This document shows positions 6,644 to 14,626 of a DNA stretch of 18,129 bases, piece by piece. Each line of letters opens with the position of its first letter. Position 1 is the first letter of the stretch. The notes under the pieces were generated by a model that was not told the DNA's origin, did no database searches, and saw only the letters and a list, made by a program, of their open reading frames with translations. Source of the stretch: an uncultured Clostridium sp. (GTDB lineage Bacteria > Bacillota > Clostridia > Christensenellales > Pumilibacteraceae); contig USKH01000007.1 of the NCBI GenBank assembly GCA_900555125.1, positions 1 through 18,129 of the forward strand, given 5' to 3'. Made by a program: the position numbers and the translations under genes.

Positions 6644-9600
6644 ATGAAAAAAGCATTGAAAATTTTACTCATAAGCTTGCTTTCCGTCCTTTGCGTTCTT
6701 ACCGTAGTGGCTTGTAACAAAGCTCCTGCCGATAATAGTACGCAGGACGACGCCGGAATTATAGATTATGACGGAACGTATAATCAGAAACATCACGACG
6801 CGTTCGGATATTCCCCGGACCTTGAAAATGTAGTAATCGACGGTCATTTCGACGAAGATATCTGGACCGATCCGAATAAAAAATGGTACACCAACTATAA
6901 GATCGAAAACCCGAACTTTAAGTTTGAAGTTACCACTCACATGACCGACGGCGGTCTTTATATCGCCGCGAAGTCCAACGATAAAGGCATCTTCTACAAC
7001 GGAAGAAATTACTTTTTCTCCAACACGTACGTCAAACTGTATTTCCCCTTGCTTTCGAGAACATATCAGATCGACGCAAACGGACTTCCTCCGACAGTAG
7101 ATACCGTAAATATTCGTTCGCGCTACGAAGGAAAGCTTAACGCAAACAACGGCGCGGAAGGTTTCTATGTTGAAGGTTACCTCACCTGGAAGCAGCTCGG
7201 ACTGAATTCCCGTCCGGAATCGGTAAGTCTGCTTCCGTCCTACTACTGGAATACAAAGCCCAACACCGCGGGTACGGTGCTTCCCACCACGTTCGTTGCG
7301 GGAAACGGTTCTGCCGCTCAGGCTCTCAACTTCAACGAAAACGGATATATGGACGCCGACGACGATAAAGCAACTGTCGGAAGCCATAAGTACGGCCTTG
7401 CAAAAACCAACGGCTGGCAGGTTGAAAATCCCGGCGAAGAAAACGAATCCGTTTTCGCTAAAAACGACCTCGGAAAAGGATATGCAAAGGCTATATTCTT
7501 CCGCGATCTCCGCAGCAACAGATTTATGCTCACCACCCGCGTTACCGTAACAGGCAAACAGGGAACGGGAAGAGCAGGACTTCTGATGTATTCGGATAAC
7601 GTAAACTATCGCGCGTTCGCAATCGAACTTAACGACGATACGCTTATTAAAAACAAGCTCACCTCGTTGCCGATAAGAGGCTACACCAACTATCCGGCAA
7701 ACATTACTTCTACCACCGTGTTCGCAAACGAACCCGTAAGCACCGAGGACGGCAGAAAAGCCAACCAGTTCGATCTTACCGTATTTGCAAACGCAGGTAA
7801 CATGTACTATCTCGTAAACGGCAAATTCGTTTATTCCGAAGAAGCTATTTACATTCAGGACGCATTCGCAGGCTTCTATGCTTACAACGCCGACGTCGAG
7901 TTTACCAACTATCAGGCAAAGGCGTTCGCGGACGAAAAGGAACTTAAAGACGAAATTTCCAAGTACGTCTACACCGTAGAAATCAAAAACGAAAACATCG
8001 CAAACGCAAACGCGTCTCTTTCTCAGATCGCTACCGCAAACGACGGTACCGGCAGCATCGACGTAAACGTCGTGTTCCGCGCTCCCAGAGATTACGGCAA
8101 CAACAACATCAAAACGTACGAACTTACCAAGTTCGAATACGAAGTAGTCGAAACCGGCGAAAAGGTAGATCTGCTTGCCGACTTCAAGGCAAACGCGGTT
8201 GCAGGTCACTACACTATTAAAAACATTCCCGGAAACATCGTCATAACCACAGGCGGAGCCGAAAGAAAGGAAGCTATCGAACTCGTTACGCTTAAAGGCG
8301 GCGTGTACGAAAAGCAGACCGGCGACGGCATAAGCTCGGTATCCATCGCGCTTTACGGAAGCGGTGCCGAATCGAGATTCAACATTTCTTCCGAAAACTT
8401 CAACTACAAGATAGTCGATGAAAACGGCGATCCCGTTCTTGACAAAGACGGCAAGGAACAGTACGGCTCGTACGGCGGATATTTCTCCGTCCGCGTACCT
8501 GCGGGTAACAGCTGGACGTTCGACGCAAGCAAGAGCGGCTATCGTCCCATTAAAGGCGTGAAGCTCAACGGCGGCGCAGTAGTCGATAAAAATATGGGCA
8601 GCGATAAAGACGCGTCCGTATTCGATAAATATGCAATGTCGTCCGCGATTGTCGGCGGTACCGCAAAATCCGCAGACGACGCAAGATATAACGCCGAAAC
8701 CGGTGAATACGAGTCTGCAGGCAACTTCACCAAGTCGTCCGCACCCGGCGTATACTGGGATATGTCCGAAGAAGAAAACGGTAAGGTAGTATTTACTTCT
8801 ACCAACACCGGTTCGTCCAATATCTTCTACTCCGGTAAAACCGCAGCCGAATATCAGGTTGCATACGTAGAACTTACCAACCAGACCGACTATATGGCGT
8901 TCCAGTCCATCGAGGATGACCCTGCAGTCGGATTCGTAATCAGCAGCAATACCAACAGCGTGTTCTGCGGATTGCGCCAAACCGGTATTCGTATTCTTCC
9001 CACCTCCAGCTGGTCGGATCATATCGACATCAACGGTCTTATCAACCCCACCTGGAAAGGCGGTATCGCAACCATTGACCGTAGCGATAACGGTAAAGTC
9101 GTCGGCATCCCCGCCATGGGTAACGGAAGCGTAAACCGCGTACCGCTTAACGGTCAGACCTTCACCACCAGCTTCCTTATGATCCGCAGAGGCGGTAACG
9201 TCTATTTGTATGCGTCAAACGGAAGAGCAGGTCTTACGGAAGATAGCACGGCAGACGAACTGCTTAAAAAAATGGAGCCTTTCTATCACGGCTACATCGA
9301 GCAGGCTCAGGGCGTCGCTGCAATCGGCTTTGGGATCACCGTCAGCTACAACCTGCGTATCGATTTTGAAAACTACTGGATCCTCGCAGGACAGTCGGCG
9401 GCAAGCAAGTTTGCAGACGAACTTATCTCCAGCGAACTCACCGTGGAAGGCAACGAAAACGAAATTGTAGACATTCGCAGCGACGGATTGCTCAGCCTTG
9501 ACAAAAAAACCGGTAAGGGAAGAATAGCTTCCGATTCCAGCATTGTGTTTACTGCAAACAACGAAATTCCGGAAGGAAAAGTGCTTTGCGTATCGGTTAA

Positions 9601-11098
9601 CGGCTCCAACGTTTATCTCAGCAAGAAAGGCGAAGAAGGAACGTTTGCAATGGGTTCGGAAAAAACCGACGTAAACGTTAAGGTTTCTCTTATCGAAGCC
9701 GGACGAGTTTCCGGAACGCTCGCATCGGGCGGAAAGCCTTTTGCAAAAGTAAAAGGTAAAATTATCGACGCCGAGAACGGTAACGTCGTAACCACGTTTG
9801 TTACCGATTCCGAAGGTAAATTCAGCCTGATGGTCGAGAAAAACCGTAAACTTATCGTCAATGCCAACATTAACGGCTATGCAATGGAAGACAAGACCTT
9901 CACCGTTAGCGGAAGCGCACTCAGCCTCGGAACTCTCGAATTTACGAAGCTTATCGTAGGACAGAAGGTTGGAACGCTTACTACAACAAACGGAATGGAG
10001 TATGGCATCGATAATGAAAAATATCACGGTGCTTATGCTCATTGGGTAACCTCTTCCATGGGCGACGCCGGACTTACCATCAACCCCGAGTATAACAACA
10101 AAACCGATTTCGTGTTTTCGTTCAGCTATGTTCGTTCGAGCGCTGCCGAAAACGGAGTTGCCAACCTCAAAGACGAAGCCGACCTCGGATTAGGTATCGT
10201 AATGTCAGGTGACGACGCGTCTTACGTTCAGTTCCTCAACATCGGAACAGGATACAGATTCCTGCGTCCCAGCTGGGGTGGAAGACTCGAACAGCGCGGA
10301 GTAGGCAGAGTTAACTTTGCTGCAACCTCGATTCCTCTTGACAAATATGCACAGGTCAAGATAATCAAAAAGGGCGGCATGCTTTATATGCTCAGCAAAT
10401 ACTCTACCGACAGCGAGTATAAGCTTTCCGTTGCTCACAGAATGGTAAACGAAAGCGGAACTCCCATTCTTGCCGGTCAGGTTGCGTTTGCAATCAAGAT
10501 GACCGTTACAAGCGGTACGTATCTCAACCTCACAATGTTCGATATCAAGGTAGAAGAGTTTAACGACAGCACCGCTTCGGAAATCTACGCTAACGTTACC
10601 ATGCAGCAGACAGCCGGCGGAACTATCGCAGTCGAAGGCAAAACCGAAGGTAGCGTGAGAGTGGAAAACGGCGGCGACGTTAAAGTTACCGTAACTCCCG
10701 ACGCAGAAAAGAAGGTTTCCGCTCTGCTCGTAAACGGCGAAAAAGTAAGCCTCGGCGACTACACCGGCGGCGTGCTTGAAACCACCGTTACCGCAAACGG
10801 AAACGTCACCGTTACCGCCGAATATACGGCTGTTACGTACATGACTGTCGTCAGCGGAATTACTCTGCAACAGCAGAGCGTCAAGTACGTCAAAGTAACC
10901 GACGCCAAGGGTATAAGCAAGATTTACAAAGTCGTAAAACTTGAAAGCGCGTTCACCGAAGAAACCGCACTGCTCAACACCAACGACAAAACCGTAACTC
11001 TGCTTCTGCCCAAGGGAACTTATACCGTAACTATGTGCAAAAACGCTTCCGGTTCCGACGTGATAGGCAATCCGTTCACGGGAATAGAAGCTAAATAA
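6644..11098 (+). CDS. Giant multidomain surface lipoprotein, probable carbohydrate-binding scaffold
   Basis: The 1484-residue product begins with a classic lipobox (VVAC, C24). Visible architecture, with approximate residue limits: a CBM9/DOMON-like domain (~58-240, key VIDGHFDEDIW and the ADG-type strand pattern); a concanavalin-like sandwich (~244-430); an Ig-like/unknown region (~440-660); a second sandwich-like region (~665-940); a carboxypeptidase-regulatory-like fold (~1019-1106, GKFSLMVEKNRKLIVNANINGY); a third sandwich (~1116-1313); an InlB-B-repeat-like domain (~1314-1400); and a final beta domain. No hydrolase motif was recognised. The gene follows the GH43 stop by 12 bases with AGGAGGAG at 6631-6638, and precedes a terminator, so the pair is one operon. 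It probably binds polysaccharide at the cell surface for its partner enzyme. Domain names are by eye; an unrecognised enzyme domain remains possible. Confidence 0.8.
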   Translation: MKKALKILLISLLSVLCVLTVVACNKAPADNSTQDDAGIIDYDGTYNQKHHDAFGYSPDLENVVIDGHFDEDIWTDPNKKWYTNYKIENPNFKFEVTTHMTDGGLYIAAKSNDKGIFYNGRNYFFSNTYVKLYFPLLSRTYQIDANGLPPTVDTVNIRSRYEGKLNANNGAEGFYVEGYLTWKQLGLNSRPESVSLLPSYYWNTKPNTAGTVLPTTFVAGNGSAAQALNFNENGYMDADDDKATVGSHKYGLAKTNGWQVENPGEENESVFAKNDLGKGYAKAIFFRDLRSNRFMLTTRVTVTGKQGTGRAGLLMYSDNVNYRAFAIELNDDTLIKNKLTSLPIRGYTNYPANITSTTVFANEPVSTEDGRKANQFDLTVFANAGNMYYLVNGKFVYSEEAIYIQDAFAGFYAYNADVEFTNYQAKAFADEKELKDEISKYVYTVEIKNENIANANASLSQIATANDGTGSIDVNVVFRAPRDYGNNNIKTYELTKFEYEVVETGEKVDLLADFKANAVAGHYTIKNIPGNIVITTGGAERKEAIELVTLKGGVYEKQTGDGISSVSIALYGSGAESRFNISSENFNYKIVDENGDPVLDKDGKEQYGSYGGYFSVRVPAGNSWTFDASKSGYRPIKGVKLNGGAVVDKNMGSDKDASVFDKYAMSSAIVGGTAKSADDARYNAETGEYESAGNFTKSSAPGVYWDMSEEENGKVVFTSTNTGSSNIFYSGKTAAEYQVAYVELTNQTDYMAFQSIEDDPAVGFVISSNTNSVFCGLRQTGIRILPTSSWSDHIDINGLINPTWKGGIATIDRSDNGKVVGIPAMGNGSVNRVPLNGQTFTTSFLMIRRGGNVYLYASNGRAGLTEDSTADELLKKMEPFYHGYIEQAQGVAAIGFGITVSYNLRIDFENYWILAGQSAASKFADELISSELTVEGNENEIVDIRSDGLLSLDKKTGKGRIASDSSIVFTANNEIPEGKVLCVSVNGSNVYLSKKGEEGTFAMGSEKTDVNVKVSLIEAGRVSGTLASGGKPFAKVKGKIIDAENGNVVTTFVTDSEGKFSLMVEKNRKLIVNANINGYAMEDKTFTVSGSALSLGTLEFTKLIVGQKVGTLTTTNGMEYGIDNEKYHGAYAHWVTSSMGDAGLTINPEYNNKTDFVFSFSYVRSSAAENGVANLKDEADLGLGIVMSGDDASYVQFLNIGTGYRFLRPSWGGRLEQRGVGRVNFAATSIPLDKYAQVKIIKKGGMLYMLSKYSTDSEYKLSVAHRMVNESGTPILAGQVAFAIKMTVTSGTYLNLTMFDIKVEEFNDSTASEIYANVTMQQTAGGTIAVEGKTEGSVRVENGGDVKVTVTPDAEKKVSALLVNGEKVSLGDYTGGVLETTVTANGNVTVTAEYTAVTYMTVVSGITLQQQSVKYVKVTDAKGISKIYKVVKLESAFTEETALLNTNDKTVTLLLPKGTYTVTMCKNASGSDVIGNPFTGIEAK

Positions 11099-11131
11099 AA
11101 AAGTCGTTCCGAAAAAACGGAATTCAAAAAA

Positions 11132-11165
11132 GAGAGCAAGGCACAACCCGCCTTGCTCTTTTTTT
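11132..11165 (+). terminator. Rho-independent terminator after the two-lipoprotein operon
   Basis: AGAGCAAGGC (11133-11142) pairs perfectly with GCCTTGCTCT (11150-11159) around a 7-base loop, followed by a run of seven T. Confidence 0.95.
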
Positions 11166-11290
11166 ATGGTTTAACGCTCGTTTGATTGCTTGTCGCCGTG
11201 CGGAGAACACCGCTTTTATGAGGAAAAATTTCTGTCCTTTCGATTAATATGGATATGTTTTGATGAAAAACAACAACATTATTCCGTAGA

Positions 11291-11307
11291 GCGGGAATTG
11301 CTCCCGC
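11291..11307. repeat. Perfect 6-bp palindromic hairpin, REP-like
   Basis: GCGGGA (11291-11296) and TCCCGC (11302-11307) form a stem with loop ATTGC. There is no T tract on either side, so it is not a terminator. It is much more GC-rich than its surroundings. Confidence 0.5.
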
Positions 11308-11329
11308 CACATTATAATACGTGAGTCAG

Positions 11330-11362
11330 CAGAGTCGGTATAAAAGCAGGGTCGGTATAAAA
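11330..11362 (+). repeat. Two-copy tandem repeat, 17-base period
   Basis: CAGAGTCGGTATAAAA (11330-11345) and CAGGGTCGGTATAAAA (11347-11362) differ at one base, with one base between copies. The shared GTCGGTATAAAA occurs twice. It lies ~100 bases upstream of the esterase promoter. It could be a local duplication or a pair of protein-binding sites. Confidence 0.6.
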
Positions 11363-11379
11363 ATAGAACCGTTTGGCAG

Positions 11380-11398
11380 GGGCTAACTGTGTTCGCCC
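11380..11398. repeat. Imperfect palindromic hairpin, REP-like
   Basis: GGGCTAAC (11380-11387) and GTTCGCCC (11391-11398) pair with one mismatch around loop TGT. A second pairing, GGCAGGG with CCCTG(T)CC, encloses it (11375-11407). No T tract follows. Confidence 0.5.
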
Positions 11399-11460
11399 GC
11401 CCTGTCCATGTACAATTAATAAACCTTTTTGTATCAAAATCAGCACTATCGGTTTTTTGC

Positions 11461-11490
11461 TTGACAGCTCGCATTATTTGATTGTATAAT
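11461..11490 (+). promoter_or_regulatory. Near-consensus sigma-A promoter of the SGNH lipoprotein gene
   Basis: TTGACA (11461-11466) and TATAAT (11485-11490) are both perfect hexamers with an 18-base spacer. An inverted repeat TGATT-N6-AATCA (11496-11511) sits at the predicted start site and could be an operator. The leader is ~40 bases. Confidence 0.88.
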
Positions 11491-11523
11491 GAATATGATT
11501 CTCGAAAATCAAATTTAATAATC

Positions 11524-11529
11524 AGGAGG
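11524..11529 (+). promoter_or_regulatory. Ribosome binding site deciding start at 11536
   Basis: AGGAGG is 6 bases before ATG 11536 but only 3 before ATG 11533, so the second ATG is preferred. An in-frame TTG at 11482 lies inside the promoter and is excluded. Confidence 0.8.
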
Positions 11530-11535
11530 CACATG

Positions 11536-14055
11536 ATGAAGAAAAAACTGTCGATTGTTATTGCGATTATTTTGACGCTTGCATTGTCGCTTGCATTCAC
11601 AGGTTGCGATAACGACACATCAAAAACCGAAGACTACGGCACTCTTACCGTGACAAATGTAACGCTTGCAGAGGGAGAGGAAAAGAATCTTGAAATAACT
11701 TTTTCCAAGCCCGAAAAAGCCGAGCCTGTCGAATATACGTTCGAAGGCGACGCAATCGAAATCAAGGACGGCAAGATAAAGGCACTTAAAGGCGGAGCAA
11801 CGGTCACCGTTACCGCCACAACCGCGCACCACACCGTGACTTTCACCGTAACTATCGCCGAAGATTACGGCACTCTTACCGTAAACGATATCGAGGGCGT
11901 TATGGAAGGCACTACCGGCGTGGATATCGAATACACCTTTTCCAATCCCGCTTATGCAGAAGAAATCACATATACTTTTGACGGAAACGATATCGAAATC
12001 GTAAACGGAAAAATTAACGTTCTCGTCGGTGGGAAAACGGTAACCGTTACCGCAAAAACCTCTCACCACGAAACGACTTTTATCGTTACCACGCTTATCG
12101 ATTACGGCGAACTCAACTTTACCGACGTATACGCATGGGTAGGCTATCCCGCTTCCGAGCTGGATTATGAATTCAGCAAGCCCGAAAGAAAAGAAACTTT
12201 CACCTATAAATACGACGCTACAAAACTTACTATCGACGCCGAAAAGAACACTGTAAAAGCACTTGTCGCAGGAGATGTGGAAGTTACAGTCGAAAGCGAG
12301 CATTTCGCGGATAAATTCACCGTTCACGCCGAACAGGTCAACAAAAACGACGCTTGCTACACGGTCCCTGCCGATTTCAATACTCGTATTGAAGGTAAAC
12401 TTGCCGAATATCGCAATAAAGGCAACGACGGACACACCACGCTGTTCATCGGCGACTCGTTCTTCGACGAACGCTGGTTCTGGACCGATTTCAACCGTAC
12501 TTATGCCGGCAAAGACGCGCTTATAGCGGGTGTCAGCAGCTCCACAACGTACGATTGGGAACATTTCACCCAAACTTTCCTTAAAAACGTTTCGCCCAAG
12601 CAGATAGCAATGCACATGGGTACCAACAACGTGTACGACGATAAAAAGAGCGCAACCGAAACGGTAAGTTCGTTGCAGCGTATGTTCTATCTCATGCACG
12701 ATGCTATGCCCCAAACGCATATCTATTGGTTCAACATTTCGCAGCGCAGCTACGGCGACAGCGAAATCGGTATCGTGGCTACCGTCAACTCCGCAATGAA
12801 AAAGTGGGCGGCAAACAGAGAATGGATCACTCTTATAGACACCAGCAGCAAGCTTACCAACGACATGTTGCGCGACAAAGTTCATCCCAAGCTCGAATAC
12901 TACAGCGTGTTCGTAAACGCGCTTAAAGACGCAGGCGCGGTAATCGAAGACGCTCCCGTAAAGGAAGGAGTGGGCTTCACCGCAGGAACCTATAATAAAG
13001 ATGCAAAAACCTTCAATCTCAAAACGAACGCCCGCACGAGAGCATATCTTATGGACGGCGCAAGCGAATACTCAGGCAACTTCGTCGTATCCGGTACTGC
13101 TAAGACTTCCGCAAACGGCAACAACCCCTGGACGGAATTTATCATAAACAAAGCTCCCGCAGACGACTGGTTCTCGGCCGCCAACGCGCTCCCCGTTTCC
13201 AATATCACGTTTGCAAATAACGGAAGCTCGCAGATCTGGGGATACAAAGCAGCCGGCGGAAGAGATACGCTTGCTACGGTTGACATTACTTCGTATACAT
13301 TTACCATTATCGCTTACAACGGCAGCGTGCTGTTCAAAGTCAACGACAGCGTAAAGGTGTACACCGATACCGACATTAAGGACACTTATTTCGGATTCGG
13401 TACCGAAAACGCCGAACTCGGCATCACCAATCTTTCTGTCACAATAAGCGACGACGTAGCAATCCGCGCAAAATACGACCAACTTGCACCCACGCCCAGC
13501 GCTTCCATCGAAGATTTAGACAGAACGGTAGATCAGCGCATATACGAAGGGGCGTGGACTGCCGAATATAAAGGTAAAATTCTTAACCGTAACTACGTTA
13601 TTTCCGGAAAAATCGACGTTACCGCAGTCGGCAATAATCCTCATATCCACTTCAAATTCGACGGAGACGGCAACAGAATTCTTCTGTGGGATAACCCCGG
13701 CGACGGTTCGCTTAAATTGAAATGCGCCGTAAACGGTAACTATGACGCGCTCGGAACCGTTCCGAATAACGCAAAATATCAGATTAAGTCGGGCGAAAAG
13801 CTTACTCTCACCTGGAAACTTGTAGTCACCGATAACGATGCGTATTTATATATCAACGGCGAACTTCGTATGGTGTGGAAAAATATCCCCGGAAATTCGG
13901 TTAATCTCAGCTCCGAAGCTGTAGCTTGCAAGTTCTACGATATGACTGCCAAAACGCTTGCCGACGATAAAGCCGAATACGAAAAAATAATTTCGGATAT
14001 GAAGTCGACGATCGACGCATACAAAAATAATGCCGCAGGAGTATACCGCGCGTAA
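11536..14055 (+). CDS. Surface lipoprotein with Ig-like repeats, SGNH-hydrolase (acetylesterase-like) domain and beta-sandwich modules
   Basis: The 839-residue protein starts with a lipoprotein signal (FTGC, C24). Three Ig-like repeats begin at residues ~32, 109 and 188 (period ~78), each opening with DYG(T/E)L. An SGNH/GDSL hydrolase domain spans ~290-470: block I GDS with Ser308, block II Gly332, block III GTNN with Asn364, block V D447-x2-H450 in RDKVHP. All catalytic positions are present, so it is probably active and may remove O-acetyl groups from polysaccharide; this substrate is inference. Two concanavalin-like sandwiches follow (~478-637 and ~655-839), likely sugar-binding. It has its own promoter and terminator but shares lipoprotein design and codon use (many C-ending AAC, ACC, GAC) with the preceding operon. 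Confidence 0.87.
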   Translation: MKKKLSIVIAIILTLALSLAFTGCDNDTSKTEDYGTLTVTNVTLAEGEEKNLEITFSKPEKAEPVEYTFEGDAIEIKDGKIKALKGGATVTVTATTAHHTVTFTVTIAEDYGTLTVNDIEGVMEGTTGVDIEYTFSNPAYAEEITYTFDGNDIEIVNGKINVLVGGKTVTVTAKTSHHETTFIVTTLIDYGELNFTDVYAWVGYPASELDYEFSKPERKETFTYKYDATKLTIDAEKNTVKALVAGDVEVTVESEHFADKFTVHAEQVNKNDACYTVPADFNTRIEGKLAEYRNKGNDGHTTLFIGDSFFDERWFWTDFNRTYAGKDALIAGVSSSTTYDWEHFTQTFLKNVSPKQIAMHMGTNNVYDDKKSATETVSSLQRMFYLMHDAMPQTHIYWFNISQRSYGDSEIGIVATVNSAMKKWAANREWITLIDTSSKLTNDMLRDKVHPKLEYYSVFVNALKDAGAVIEDAPVKEGVGFTAGTYNKDAKTFNLKTNARTRAYLMDGASEYSGNFVVSGTAKTSANGNNPWTEFIINKAPADDWFSAANALPVSNITFANNGSSQIWGYKAAGGRDTLATVDITSYTFTIIAYNGSVLFKVNDSVKVYTDTDIKDTYFGFGTENAELGITNLSVTISDDVAIRAKYDQLAPTPSASIEDLDRTVDQRIYEGAWTAEYKGKILNRNYVISGKIDVTAVGNNPHIHFKFDGDGNRILLWDNPGDGSLKLKCAVNGNYDALGTVPNNAKYQIKSGEKLTLTWKLVVTDNDAYLYINGELRMVWKNIPGNSVNLSSEAVACKFYDMTAKTLADDKAEYEKIISDMKSTIDAYKNNAAGVYRA

Positions 14056-14076
14056 AACAAAATGTAATTCAAAACA

Positions 14077-14116
14077 AAAAAACTCGTTCTTCTCGTATGA
14101 AAAGAGCGAGTTTTTT
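14077..14116. terminator. Bidirectional terminator between the esterase and the Cys-rich gene
   Basis: CTCGTTCTT (14083-14091) pairs with AAGAGCGAG (14102-14110) with one wobble. Flanking A6 and T6 runs extend the stem and give a T tract on both strands, so it can end both converging genes. Confidence 0.88.
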
Positions 14117-14143
14117 GCCGTTAAAAAGGCAATTATGTAGGGT

Positions 14144-14335
14144 TTATTTGCAGCAGTTGTTTGCTCCGCAGCAGCAGTTCATAAGCAGGTAAAGCATAAT
14201 AATGTCGCAGCAGTCGCAGCCTCTGTCGCATCCGCGGCAACCGCCGCAGTTATCGTTGCATCCGCCGCCGCAGCAGCACATCAGCAAAATAAGCCACATG
14301 ATGTCGTTGCAACCGCAATTACAGGTGTTGAACAT
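14144..14335 (-). CDS. 63-residue cysteine-rich protein with internal duplication, unknown function
   Basis: Eighteen of 63 residues are cysteine, in clusters CNCGC, CCC, CGGC, CDCC, CCC and a final CC. Two similar halves are visible: a Cys cluster, a short hydrophobic run with NDIMWLILLM (residues 10-19) or DIIMLYLLM (44-52), then CCCG. A good ribosome binding site (GGGAGG, reverse complement of 14344-14349, spacing 8) and a shared terminator support a real gene. It resembles the short high-cysteine proteins annotated in some Clostridia (names such as 'chorion class high-cysteine'). Metal binding, a disulfide-rich spore-coat role, or membrane-associated function are all guesses. No leader or modification enzyme is nearby to support a peptide natural product. 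Confidence 0.75.
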   Translation of the reverse strand: MFNTCNCGCNDIMWLILLMCCCGGGCNDNCGGCRGCDRGCDCCDIIMLYLLMNCCCGANNCCK

Positions 14336-14368
14336 GGTTTTTTCCTCCCGTCAAGAATTTTTCTTTCG

Positions 14369-14415
14369 CTCGAAGAACAGGCGGTTCGGGCGCCCGGAAA
14401 ACCGCTTTTATCGAG
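14369..14415 (-). promoter_or_regulatory. Compound stem-loop in the leader of the Cys-rich gene
   Basis: CTCGA (14369-14373) pairs with TCGAG (14411-14415). Inside it GCGGTT (14381-14386) pairs with AACCGC (14400-14405), and the apical loop contains the palindrome CGGGCGCCCG (14387-14396). On the minus strand it would sit ~35-80 bases before the start codon of the Cys-rich gene. It matches no riboswitch class that I recognise. Confidence 0.4.
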
Positions 14416-14564
14416 GAGAGCAACCTGAGTCTTCAGGACTTTTTTCTTTCGCGCTTTTTTAGGTCTTTAGTGCTTTTACGGATATCCTACTCTATAATAT
14501 TGCCGAAAAAAAGAAAAGGTGCAAAAGATTATTATATTTCCGCCCGGAATAAAATATGTTTCGT

Positions 14565-14593
14565 TTGACAAAACGCACAAAAAAAACTATAAT
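14565..14593 (+). promoter_or_regulatory. Full-consensus sigma-A promoter of glycyl-tRNA synthetase
   Basis: TTGACA (14565-14570), a 17-base spacer and TATAAT (14588-14593) match the consensus exactly. The predicted start near 14600 leaves a leader under 30 bases, too short for a T-box, so this synthetase gene is not T-box controlled here. Confidence 0.92.
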
Positions 14594-14626
14594 AGAGATA
14601 ATACAAGTAATTTCGGAGATCAGAAA

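Larger units (their letters stand above)
11166..11460. other. Non-coding stretch with hairpins and direct repeat
   Basis: No ORF with a ribosome binding site is seen on either strand. The stretch holds two hairpins (11291-11307 and 11380-11398) and a tandem direct repeat (11334-11362), listed separately. The combination resembles decayed dispersed palindromic repeats found between clostridial genes. The first ~110 bases show nothing recognisable. Confidence 0.5.

Noticed and set aside
6665..9022. 785-codon open frame on the minus strand
   Set aside because: It is fully antisense to the 1484-residue lipoprotein gene. Its composition (many F, V, C, Y) is what the reverse complement of GAC/AAC/ACC-rich coding gives, and no ribosome binding site or domain is seen.
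11181..11192. 12-base match TTTGATTGCTTG to the uxaC upstream region (610-621)
   Set aside because: Several 12-base matches are expected by chance in 18 kb, and the 11181 copy is not next to a promoter.
11302..11318. TATAAT at 11313-11318 as a promoter
   Set aside because: No -35 hexamer lies at a workable distance, and a much better promoter is at 11461-11490.
11620..12885. 421-codon open frame on the minus strand
   Set aside because: Antisense shadow of the SGNH lipoprotein, with the same biased composition and no start signals.
14144..14335. Reading the Cys-rich protein as a lanthipeptide or other RiPP precursor
   Set aside because: There is no leader-like N terminus, no modification enzyme or transporter nearby, and cysteine is spread over the full length.
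14425..14446. Small hairpin CCTGA-GTCT-TCAGG followed by T6 on the plus strand
   Set aside because: The stem has only 5 pairs and no plus-strand gene ends upstream of it, so it is not called as a terminator.
14202..14462. 86-codon plus-strand frame rich in Gln, Pro and His
   Set aside because: It is the complement of the Cys-rich gene (GCA/CAG runs read as Gln) and lacks a ribosome binding site.
14425..14626. T-box riboswitch ahead of glycyl-tRNA synthetase
   Set aside because: No AGGGTGG-type T-box sequence is present and the consensus promoter leaves a leader under 30 bases.
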